Shown piece by piece: positions 1 through 5,227 of a stretch of DNA of 5,227 bases. The position numbers were made by a program, and so were the translations under genes. This DNA is from an uncultured Bacteroidales bacterium. Its GTDB lineage: Bacteria; Bacteroidota; Bacteroidia; Bacteroidales; Paludibacteraceae. The notes under the pieces are model-generated. The model did not search any database and was not told the DNA's origin. It saw only the letters and a program-made list of their open reading frames with translations. Each line of letters opens with the position of its first letter. Position 1 is the stretch's first letter. The DNA lies in NCBI GenBank assembly GCA_903912795.1, contig CAIWIS010000842.1, positions 1-5,227 of the forward strand, read 5' to 3'.

Positions 1-625
1 AATATTTCGAAAATATTATCCATGTTGGCCAATCTTCAATAGGAAAATTTAATGTAATGTAATCATTCACTGGAATATATTTATCAAAAAGTAATTTACG
101 AAAACAAACAGTAGGAGCACATATACTTAATTGACCTTTAAAAATTGCTTCTTGGCACTCAAATCCTTGTTTGATATTAGAATTTTTATTTTTTAATACT
201 GATTTATATATTTTATTTTTATTTACATTAAGCACATGATAATCAGTATGTAATACGCCACACTCAGGATTAGATTCCATATAATCAACTTGTAATTTCA
301 ACTTATGAGTATTATGCCAATAATCATCACCGGAACAGGAAGTAATATATTTTCCGGTTGATTCCTGAATACAAGCAATCCAGTTTTTTACTAAACCTAC
401 ATTTTTCTCAAATAAAACCAACTTTATTATATGAGGAAACTTGCTTTGGTAATCGATACAAATATTACGTGTATTATCATTTCCACAATCTTCTCCTATT
501 ATTATTTCATATTTGAAATCACATTGTTGAGCCAACACACTTTCTATTGCTTGAGCAATTGTATCTTCCTGATTATAAGTGCGCATTATAACAGACGCTT
601 TATTTAAAGAAATTTCGTTCAACAT
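1..625 (-). CDS. Family 2 glycosyltransferase, N-terminal part (runs off left edge)
   Basis: An open frame of 208 codons starts at ATG 623-625 and has no stop before the left edge, so the C-terminus lies outside the window. The translation fits a GT-A fold family 2 glycosyltransferase: SVIMRTYNQED (residues 11-21) is the first beta strand and nucleotide-binding region, EIIIGEDCGNDNT (about 42-54) is the usual second motif, and SGDDYW (98-103) is the DxD-like metal and sugar-nucleotide site. IEDWPTW (about 196-202) matches the acceptor-side ED motif. The family transfers a sugar from a nucleotide sugar to a growing glycan, typically a cell-surface polysaccharide or O-antigen, on the cytoplasmic side of the membrane. 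No signal peptide is seen. The gene is visibly richer in A/T, Lys, Asn and Ile than the phosphoesterase genes beside it. Donor and acceptor cannot be inferred. The ATG follows an A/T-rich leader without a Shine-Dalgarno sequence, as is usual in Bacteroidota. Confidence 0.9.
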   Translation of the reverse strand, partial: MLNEISLNKASVIMRTYNQEDTIAQAIESVLAQQCDFKYEIIIGEDCGNDNTRNICIDYQSKFPHIIKLVLFEKNVGLVKNWIACIQESTGKYITSCSGDDYWHNTHKLKLQVDYMESNPECGVLHTDYHVLNVNKNKIYKSVLKNKNSNIKQGFECQEAIFKGQLSICAPTVCFRKLLFDKYIPVNDYITLNFPIEDWPTWIIFSKY

Positions 626-665
626 AAATTTACAAATTATAATAATTGAGCCTTAAGTGCGCATT
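576..665. repeat. 12-bp direct repeat TAAGTGCGCATT in and upstream of the glycosyltransferase start
   Basis: The same 12 bases occur at 576-587, inside the glycosyltransferase where they encode part of MRTYN, and at 654-665 in the leader. The copies are 78 bp apart, exactly 26 codons. The upstream copy reads Met-Arg-Thr in the same frame and then meets a stop, so it does not extend the gene. It may be a remnant of a local duplication or of an older related gene, or chance. Confidence 0.5.
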
Positions 666-861
666 TTGGGGTTATAAAAATCAATATAAATATTTAAAAA
701 CTACTTTGATTGGCATATTTCGTCTTTGATTGCATAATTTATTTGAATAATTTATGTCGCAAATTTACTAAAACTCGCATACAAAAACAACAATTATAAA
801 ATATATAATATTGAAATTCTTTTTTTTAGGTTGATTTTTAAGGCTATACTATAAATAATAA
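626..861. other. AT-rich intergenic spacer
   Basis: The 236 bp between the long phosphoesterase and the glycosyltransferase hold the promoter candidate at 760-790 and the upstream copy of a 12-bp repeat at 654-665. An A/T-only inverted repeat (791-798 with 804-813) overlaps the promoter's -33 region. I see no open frame worth calling on either strand and no strong intrinsic terminator after the stop at 862, so read-through into the glycosyltransferase cannot be excluded. Confidence 0.6.
760..790 (-). promoter_or_regulatory. Bacteroidota-type promoter candidate for the glycosyltransferase
   Basis: Read on the minus strand, TAAATTTG at 767-760 matches the Bacteroidota -7 consensus TAnnTTTG. 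A TTG at 790-788 lies 20 bp upstream, the spacing expected for the -33 element; TTG is repeated at 793-791. Transcription would begin near 753 and give a leader of roughly 128 nt before the ATG at 625. Both elements are short and the region is AT-rich, so this is a candidate only. Confidence 0.5.
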
Positions 862-3258
862 TTATTCCACCATAAGTTTTTTAATAATACGTGCATCGTC
901 CGATTCAACAGTTACAAAATACACCGCTTTGTTTAATTTCTCGGATAGCTGTAAGCTAATGTGCTGTGAGTTTGCAAAATGTTCGCTATAAATAACTTGT
1001 CCAAGCACATTGTCAATTGTTACTTTAATCTTATCGCTAAAACCATTCATATTTAAATTTAGTTTACCGTTTTTATAAGGATTTGGAAAAATAGATGCCG
1101 ATTTATTTACTATCAAATCATTTATTGCTGTTGCATCACGGCCAATTACCAATTCATCAAAATTTCCGCCACTTGTACCAGTTGCAGTAAGCGTAATGGT
1201 ATTGTTACCAGCTTCCAAGGCTTGTGTAGTATTGTAAGTCGACCAATTTGACCACGCACCAGTTACCGGAAAAACAATGGAAGTAATTTTATCCACCCCA
1301 TTAACCGTTAATTTCAAATTGCGTGGACCCGACATCAATGCGTAGCGAAACGACAGATTGAAATCGCCATAATAGGGAGCATATACCGTCCATTTAATGT
1401 TGTCGTTGGACATATTTGTAAAATCGGCAAAACCGTCACCATTAAATCCAGGTTGATTATTTGTAACAACAGCTCCAGCCAATTCAGCATCTTCGGCTGG
1501 ATAAACAGTGATGCTTGGGTTTACAATTACATTGGTCGAAGCCACTTTGTTTCCATCTTGCGAAGTCGCTGTAATCGTAGCATTACCACCACCAACAGCC
1601 ACCAAAAATCCATCCGACGACACTGTTGCCACATTTACATCGCTCGATAACCACGAAATATTTTTATTGGTAGCATTGGTTGGAGTAATGCTTGCAGTAA
1701 GCTGTTTGGTTACGTTTAAATTTAGTTTCGCAGTAGTGGGACTAACCGTAATACCTGTTACAGGAATAACACAGGTACCTTCGGGCACACCGCAACCACA
1801 CAAGCCGGGTACCAACTTATTCGGATCATCCGGACATAAATCTACAGGCGTTCCCGCTGCAATATAAACCGTAGTTGAACTATTGGTTTGCACATCGAAA
1901 CTTACATCAACCACATGCACTGTTGTGCCATCAAACTCTTGCGTAACTACGCCATTTGTAACGGCATACGAACTTCCTTTTGGTACTACAAAACGCACTT
2001 TACCACCCAACACGGGGAATGGAAATTTATTTTCTACTGTAACTGAGTTGGTGCTTATAGTTCCATTATTTGCAGCCGAAAATGTTTGTTTAAGGCGTGG
2101 TACCCAAGTTGAAGGAATATTCACATCGCCACTTGCTTTGGCCTCGATTAGTCCAGTTCCTCCGGCAGGCAAGGTAAATGTTCCTGTTGTATTATTCACA
2201 CGATAAATCATATATTTCATACCACCACGTAGGTCGTTGCAGGTATACGAAATGCGCGGACCGCCAGGCGTAATTTCCCAGGGATTGCCATTGCCCTGTG
2301 CGTGTCTATCGCCCGACAAACAGACATCGAGCGGATGAACATTGTTTATAAAATGGTGCATACGGTCGTAATTATGGCCAGCGGTTAATAAAAAGTTTCC
2401 ACCTGCGCCATCACCATTTAACCATGCTATGGCATCGTCAACCTGATATTGATACACTTTATTGTTTGTTGCCGATAAACCCCACGCATTGTTGAGCATC
2501 ATAAATCGAGCACTTCCATATTTAAACGAATGATTTTGCAATCCCCAATAATCGTTCATAAAATCGGAATTTTCCTGATCAGTTCCCTGCATAAAATCGC
2601 TTCCATTCAACCCCTCGTGATCACCTGCTACAGCAAATGTAGCAGCTGTAGCTTTAGACATGCCCAACGTACCAATTGAACTTTTACCCAGAAAATATTC
2701 CACTTCGCGCTCAGGATGATTACGCACATTGTACATGTTATCGCCCGTTTCAATCAGTATTTCGGCATCCATCAGGTTCGACATTTGCACAATCAGACTT
2801 TTGCGTTGCAAAATTACATCGCTATCGTAACCTCCCTGATAAAGATGTCCATCGGAAATATGTGTAACGTAGTATTCGGTTTTAAATTCTTTTACCACCT
2901 TAACGCCACCGTACGAAATAACATTACCTGTAGATGTATTCAAAATCAAATCATAACGATCAGAAGGTGTATTTTCAGGCAATTTTACAGATATTTTTTG
3001 ATTGTATTTATTGCCCGATACCGGATCAAAAGTCCAGCTTCCATTTGTAATTATTTGATTTGCACCAGCTATTGTCAAAAATTCGCTTTTAAATTGAATT
3101 GAATTAACAGTTTGATTGGCATCGGCATTGAACCAGATTTCGAAACTATCGCCACTTTTAACAATAGCTGTTGTAGCACGCCAAGGGTAAACAATATTGG
3201 CTGACCAAGTAAATAGGCAAAGGCAGAGGCAAAAGCAGAGGATTGAAAGTCTTTTCAT
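862..3258 (-). CDS. T9SS-exported multidomain metallophosphoesterase with diverged metal site
   Basis: This 798-residue protein starts at ATG 3256-3258 behind an A-rich leader. Residues 1-20 form a signal peptide (KR, then a Leu/Cys-rich core, likely cut after WSA). Next come an N-terminal beta domain (about 21-125) and a calcineurin-like phosphoesterase core (about 126-360) with SDGH (135-138), GD (172-173), GDHE (212-215), His295 and GDRH (316-319). A beta domain shared with the neighbouring paralogue follows (about 398-466). Then come a four-Cys linker of the CPDDPNK...CGCG type (475-496), a BIG2 Ig-like domain (about 498-580), a CBM6/CBM35-like domain (about 582-706; GDGFADF, NFDELVIG) and a type IX sorting domain (about 717-798; FPNP, then KKLMVE). 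The family hydrolyses phosphate esters with two metal ions; here the usual GNH and GHxH motifs read GDH and GDRH, so activity is uncertain. The sorting domain implies export across the outer membrane and surface attachment or release. The substrate is unknown; the CBM-like domain suggests glycan binding. Confidence 0.93.
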   Translation of the reverse strand: MKRLSILCFCLCLCLFTWSANIVYPWRATTAIVKSGDSFEIWFNADANQTVNSIQFKSEFLTIAGANQIITNGSWTFDPVSGNKYNQKISVKLPENTPSDRYDLILNTSTGNVISYGGVKVVKEFKTEYYVTHISDGHLYQGGYDSDVILQRKSLIVQMSNLMDAEILIETGDNMYNVRNHPEREVEYFLGKSSIGTLGMSKATAATFAVAGDHEGLNGSDFMQGTDQENSDFMNDYWGLQNHSFKYGSARFMMLNNAWGLSATNNKVYQYQVDDAIAWLNGDGAGGNFLLTAGHNYDRMHHFINNVHPLDVCLSGDRHAQGNGNPWEITPGGPRISYTCNDLRGGMKYMIYRVNNTTGTFTLPAGGTGLIEAKASGDVNIPSTWVPRLKQTFSAANNGTISTNSVTVENKFPFPVLGGKVRFVVPKGSSYAVTNGVVTQEFDGTTVHVVDVSFDVQTNSSTTVYIAAGTPVDLCPDDPNKLVPGLCGCGVPEGTCVIPVTGITVSPTTAKLNLNVTKQLTASITPTNATNKNISWLSSDVNVATVSSDGFLVAVGGGNATITATSQDGNKVASTNVIVNPSITVYPAEDAELAGAVVTNNQPGFNGDGFADFTNMSNDNIKWTVYAPYYGDFNLSFRYALMSGPRNLKLTVNGVDKITSIVFPVTGAWSNWSTYNTTQALEAGNNTITLTATGTSGGNFDELVIGRDATAINDLIVNKSASIFPNPYKNGKLNLNMNGFSDKIKVTIDNVLGQVIYSEHFANSQHISLQLSEKLNKAVYFVTVESDDARIIKKLMVE
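3215..3241 (-). repeat. In-frame 12-bp tandem repeat coding the signal-peptide core
   Basis: On the plus strand AGGCAAAGGCAG (3215-3226) is followed at once by AGGCAAAAGCAG (3227-3238), one mismatch, and a further AGG. On the coding strand it gives the alternating Leu/Cys stretch of the long phosphoesterase's signal peptide (about residues 7-15). A unit is four codons, so gain or loss would keep the frame and change only the length of the hydrophobic core. Confidence 0.7.
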
Positions 3259-3276
3259 TATGATTGTTTTTTTTTG

Positions 3277-3294
3277 AACGCAAATAACGCAAAT
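3277..3294. repeat. Adjacent 9-bp direct repeat AACGCAAAT in the leader of the long phosphoesterase
   Basis: AACGCAAAT occurs twice back to back (3277-3285 and 3286-3294). The second copy overlaps the -7-like box at 3290-3297. An inverted 8-base copy, ATTTGCGT, lies at 3341-3348 in the end of the upstream gene. This could be a regulator site or a byproduct of the promoter motif; the sequence does not decide. Confidence 0.5.
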
Positions 3295-3297
3295 TTA
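3290..3297 (-). promoter_or_regulatory. -7-like box before the long phosphoesterase
   Basis: On the minus strand TAAATTTG fits the Bacteroidota -7 consensus TAnnTTTG, and it sits in the same 11-base context (CGCAAATTTAC on the plus strand) as the box before the glycosyltransferase. It would start transcription near 3284, giving a leader of about 26 nt. No TTG is found at the expected -33 position around 3317, so the promoter may be weak or activator-dependent, or the gene may be transcribed from its upstream neighbour across the 80-bp gap. Confidence 0.4.
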
Positions 3298-3338
3298 CAC
3301 AAATAAGAAATAAAAAATAAGTTTTGCGAACATTTGTA

Positions 3339-4730
3339 TCATTTGCGTGCCACTTGTTTTATTTCTACTAAAGTTGTATTATTTGGTTCCAAATTTACGT
3401 AAACATCCACAATATGCACTAATGTTCCATTAAACGCTTGTTCGATTTTTCCATTCGAAATGGAGTATTTTGCTCCCAAAGGCATTATAAATCGCACTTT
3501 TGCACCTTCAATAGCAAAATCAAATTTATTGACAAAGATAGCTGTATTTGAAACACTTGAACCATCATTTACATTTAAATAATTCAAACTGAGTTTGGGT
3601 TTATACAAAGTAGGTGATTTTTGATCGGTTGGATTTTCAATATACACTACTTGTCCGGTTTTACTTCCTACAGGTACACATATTCCTTTTTTTCCATCCA
3701 CTTTATACAAATTAAACTCCATATTATCCCGAATCGAATTTACGATGTATTGAATGGGTTTATTATTTAGTAATGATGGATTTTGACTGGCAATATGGTG
3801 ATTATGACCAAACAAGGCGAAATCAAGATGCGCAATACTATCAAAAGCAGGCATTTCTTTGTTGCGGATGTGCGCAGTGCCAAGTCTGAAATTGCCTTTG
3901 CCCACTTTTTGTAACCAATCATCAGTGGCAGCAATTTGTTGTGTAGGTTTAAAACCATCCCAACCATTGTTTATTGCCATAAACCGACCGTCACCATACG
4001 AGAAATTATATGTTTGTAATCCCCACCAGGTATTCCACCAATCCGATTTTTCTTTGTAGAAGCCTTTTTCATCCAACTTGTCGAAGTCGAAATCATGATT
4101 ACCGGCAACAGTAAATGTGGCAGCACTTAAGTCATTTAGGCCTTTGGTGCTTTGTATAGCATTCCCTGTAAAAAGTTGATTCATGCGATCATCAGTGGGA
4201 CGGTACAAATTATCGCCCGTATTAAAAACCAGTTCGGGATTAATAATATTGGCCATATCAACAATGGTTGAAATGCGATTCAACACAGTTTCTGAACCTC
4301 TTTGGAACGCATGAGCATCCGAAAAATGCATAATATAATAGCTCGATTTATAGTTTTTAATAACTTTTACTCCGGCGGGTGAGGTTACCAAGCCACTCGA
4401 GGTAAGGAGCACAATATCATACCTATCGGCAGGACATTTTTTAGGAATAAAAACTGTTATCTTTGTATTGTAAGTGTTCTCCGATGTTACATCATACTCC
4501 CAACTCCCTTTCTTGATTTTGCAAGTTGCATCCACCGTATTGTATGGTCCAACAAGTTGCACTGAACTTACAGTTTGCCCTTTGTCAGCATTCAACCACA
4601 CTTCAAAGCTTTCACCACTTTTCACAATAGCTGTAGTGGCACGCCAAGGGTAAATGATATTGCCCGAAAAGGCAATAGTTGAAAAACAGAGAAGTAAAAA
4701 AAGTATTGAAAGTAATCTGTTTTTTCTCAT
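3339..4730 (-). CDS. Exported calcineurin-like metallophosphoesterase, canonical motifs
   Basis: The 463-residue protein starts at ATG 4728-4730 (MRKNRLL...). An in-frame TTG at 4758-4760 lies inside the promoter's -7 box and upstream of the expected transcript start, so it is rejected; ATG 4734-4736 is a two-codon-longer alternative. Residues 1-22 are a signal peptide (RKNR, hydrophobic core, likely cut after AFS); the Cys in LLLC lacks a proper lipobox. An N-terminal beta domain (about 23-135) precedes the phosphoesterase core, with SDAH (137-140), GD (172-173), GNHD (210-213), His287 and GHNH (308-311). This is the full ligand set for a two-metal phosphoesterase. A C-terminal beta domain (about 390-463) ends the protein, with no T9SS sorting domain. 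It should therefore act in the periplasm or be released. It probably hydrolyses a phosphate mono- or diester, but the substrate cannot be told. It is followed after 80 bp by a longer paralogue in the same direction. Confidence 0.92.
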   Translation of the reverse strand: MRKNRLLSILFLLLCFSTIAFSGNIIYPWRATTAIVKSGESFEVWLNADKGQTVSSVQLVGPYNTVDATCKIKKGSWEYDVTSENTYNTKITVFIPKKCPADRYDIVLLTSSGLVTSPAGVKVIKNYKSSYYIMHFSDAHAFQRGSETVLNRISTIVDMANIINPELVFNTGDNLYRPTDDRMNQLFTGNAIQSTKGLNDLSAATFTVAGNHDFDFDKLDEKGFYKEKSDWWNTWWGLQTYNFSYGDGRFMAINNGWDGFKPTQQIAATDDWLQKVGKGNFRLGTAHIRNKEMPAFDSIAHLDFALFGHNHHIASQNPSLLNNKPIQYIVNSIRDNMEFNLYKVDGKKGICVPVGSKTGQVVYIENPTDQKSPTLYKPKLSLNYLNVNDGSSVSNTAIFVNKFDFAIEGAKVRFIMPLGAKYSISNGKIEQAFNGTLVHIVDVYVNLEPNNTTLVEIKQVARK

Positions 4731-4757
4731 AAACATTGCTGATATTAGATTTAAATA

Positions 4758-4787
4758 CAAATGTATTTGTTAGCTATTAATTTGCAA
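4758..4787 (-). promoter_or_regulatory. Bacteroidota-type promoter of the short phosphoesterase
   Basis: Read on the minus strand, TTG (4787-4785) is followed after 19 bp by TACATTTG (4765-4758), matching the Bacteroidota -33 TTG and -7 TAnnTTTG elements at their usual spacing. Transcription should begin near 4752, leaving about 22 nt before ATG 4730. It lies just downstream of a strong terminator, so the phosphoesterase pair looks like an independent transcription unit. Confidence 0.65.
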
Positions 4788-4819
4788 TTAATTTATACTT
4801 AATTTCGAGGTTTCTTTGT

Positions 4820-4860
4820 AAAAAAAAAAGCAATAACTGATAATTCGTATCAATTATTGC
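4820..4860 (-). terminator. Strong intrinsic terminator with T10 tract, minus strand
   Basis: The arms 4830-4842 and 4848-4860 are complementary over 13 bp apart from one position (4837 with 4853). That position is a C/A mismatch on the plus strand but a G-U wobble in minus-strand RNA. The loop is five bases. Ten T residues follow on the minus strand (4829-4820). The wobble and the T tract both fit minus-strand transcription only. It is the second terminator after the small gene at 5012-5227 and sits just upstream of the phosphoesterase promoter. Confidence 0.8.
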
Positions 4861-4935
4861 TAATCTAAAATTTTATCTTCCGTTTTTACTTGATTAACTA
4901 CAATATTAATTGTAAAAAATGAAATCATTTGAATT

Positions 4936-4984
4936 TTTTAAAAATACATCTGCTGTTAAACATTTACATGAGTAACAGCAGATG
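4936..4984 (-). terminator. Intrinsic terminator after the small upstream gene, minus strand
   Basis: CATCTGCTGTTA (4947-4958) and TAACAGCAGATG (4973-4984) form a perfect 12-bp inverted repeat with a 14-base loop. On the minus strand the stem is followed by TATTTTT. The stem begins 27 bases after the stop codon of the small gene. There is no T tract on the plus-strand side, so it is read as a minus-strand terminator. Confidence 0.75.
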
Positions 4985-5011
4985 ACAAACAACCAACTTA
5001 AAAAATATATG

Positions 5012-5227
5012 TTAAACTAAACTACTATCCATTATCGGTTTTTTGTTGAAATACTCCGGTGATAAATGAGTTTCACTAGGCCCTTCAGGAGGACTGGATG
5101 CTAATACCAATGAAATTTCGTTGTCGAGAACTATAAGTTCAATTACTGGTGATATGTATTTTTTAGCTCCCCTACCCCCCACAGGGGGAGTTAAGAGCGA
5201 TGCAGAGTTATTTGATGATTGTTTCAT
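5012..5227 (-). CDS. Small uncharacterised Bacteroidota protein with EISL and PPEGPSE motifs
   Basis: The frame has 71 codons from an ATG that uses the last three bases of the window (5225-5227), so the true start could lie beyond the edge. There is no signal peptide, membrane segment or catalytic motif. The middle part, KYISPVIELIVLDNEISL (23-40), followed by LASSPPEGPSE (42-52), resembles from memory a loose group of short Bacteroidota proteins of unknown function (Y-I-x-P-x-I-E, then LDxEISL and a Pro/Gly-rich tail); I could not search to confirm this. Residues 11-21 (LLTPPVGGRGA) are encoded by a G/C-rich palindrome that looks inserted. The frame ends 27 bases before a good terminator, which supports real transcription in this direction. 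The function is unknown. It could instead be a noncoding transcript whose open frame is fortuitous. Confidence 0.6.
   Translation of the reverse strand: MKQSSNNSASLLTPPVGGRGAKKYISPVIELIVLDNEISLVLASSPPEGPSETHLSPEYFNKKPIMDSSLV
5165..5197 (-). repeat. G/C-rich palindromic element inside the small ORF
   Basis: In otherwise AT-rich DNA, 5167-5190 is a G/C-rich near-palindrome. CTCCCC (5167-5172) pairs with GGGGAG (5185-5190), and alternatively CCCCC (5176-5180) pairs with GGGGG (5184-5188) around a 3-base loop. The minus strand reads CTCCCCCTGTGGGGGG and encodes LTPPVGGRG in frame. Similar CTCCCC...GGGG palindromes are, from general knowledge, frequent dispersed repeats in many Bacteroidota genomes. 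That this copy belongs to such a repeat family is inference, as only one copy lies in the window. Confidence 0.55.

Larger units (their letters stand above)
4737..5011. other. Intergenic region with tandem terminators and a promoter
   Basis: The 275 bp between the small gene and the short phosphoesterase hold, in minus-strand order, the terminator at 4936-4984, an AT-rich stretch (4861-4935), the second terminator at 4820-4860 and the promoter at 4758-4787. The AT-rich stretch has a 22-codon open frame (4860-4928) that I do not regard as a gene, and no promoter element was found between the two stems. Confidence 0.65.

Noticed and set aside
1..17. Near-palindrome around TTTCGAAA at the left edge
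   Set aside because: It is inside the glycosyltransferase coding region, AT-rich and imperfect, and has no partner feature.
791..813. A/T-only inverted repeat as a terminator for the long phosphoesterase
   Set aside because: The stem has almost no G-C pairs, is interrupted, and is followed only by a broken T-rich stretch that serves better as a -33 region. AT-rich spacers give such repeats by chance.
1453..3102. Plus-strand open frames of 63 to 128 codons within the long phosphoesterase
   Set aside because: They lie wholly inside a well-supported minus-strand gene, have no recognisable domains and are what an antiparallel reading of a long coding region produces.
3267..3275. Run of nine T residues before the long phosphoesterase as a plus-strand terminator tail
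   Set aside because: There is no hairpin next to it. On the minus strand it is the A-rich leader just upstream of the start codon, common in Bacteroidota.
3767..4059. 66-codon open frames on either strand within the short phosphoesterase
   Set aside because: They overlap the catalytic core of a clearly real gene in other frames and show no protein-like features.
4680..4700. Short phosphoesterase as a lipoprotein because of the Cys in its signal peptide
   Set aside because: The residues before the Cys are LLL, lacking the small residue needed at -1, and a good signal peptidase I site (AFS) follows.
4731..4760. TTG at 4758-4760 as the start of the short phosphoesterase
   Set aside because: It would put extra residues before a typical signal peptide, and the codon lies in the predicted -7 promoter box, upstream of the expected transcript start.
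4860..4928. 22-codon open frame between the two terminators (MISFFTINIV...)
   Set aside because: It is very short and AT-rich, has no promoter or ribosome-binding evidence, and its stop overlaps the second terminator stem. Chance is sufficient.

Overview
The window reads as chromosomal DNA from a member of the Bacteroidota, probably Bacteroidales-like. The evidence is a type IX secretion (T9SS) C-terminal sorting domain, AT-rich intergenic DNA, start codons preceded by A/T-rich leaders rather than Shine-Dalgarno sequences, and promoter-like TAnnTTTG (-7) and TTG (-33) elements. This assignment is inferred from sequence features alone. Every convincing gene lies on the minus strand, so transcription runs from the right edge of the window to the left.

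Layout from right to left in transcription order. (1) 5012-5227: a small uncharacterised protein whose N-terminal coding region carries a G/C-rich palindrome in frame. (2) 4820-4984: two successive intrinsic terminators for minus-strand transcription. (3) 4758-4787: a good Bacteroidota-type promoter, then 3339-4730, a 463-residue exported calcineurin-like metallophosphoesterase with a complete set of metal-binding motifs. (4) An 80-bp gap with a second -7-like box, then 862-3258, a 798-residue paralogue. It has the same phosphoesterase core, followed by a cysteine-rich linker, a BIG2 Ig-like domain, a CBM6/CBM35-like domain and a T9SS sorting domain. (5) 626-861: an AT-rich spacer with a promoter candidate, then 1-625, the N-terminal 208 residues of a family 2 glycosyltransferase that continues past the left edge.

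The centre of interest is the phosphoesterase pair. They are clearly duplicates: N-terminal domain, catalytic core and a following beta domain align throughout. They differ in two ways. The short copy ends after the beta domain and should stay in the periplasm or be released, while the long copy carries modules for export through T9SS and carbohydrate attachment. The short copy has canonical GNHD and GHNH motifs, while the long copy has GDHE and GDRH. Both changes fall on residues that form the same (second) metal site in this superfamily. A plausible reading is one standard enzyme plus one diverged, surface-exposed version with changed metal use, substrate or a binding role. The substrate of neither can be read from the sequence. 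No CRISPR array, tRNA, rRNA or insertion sequence was seen.
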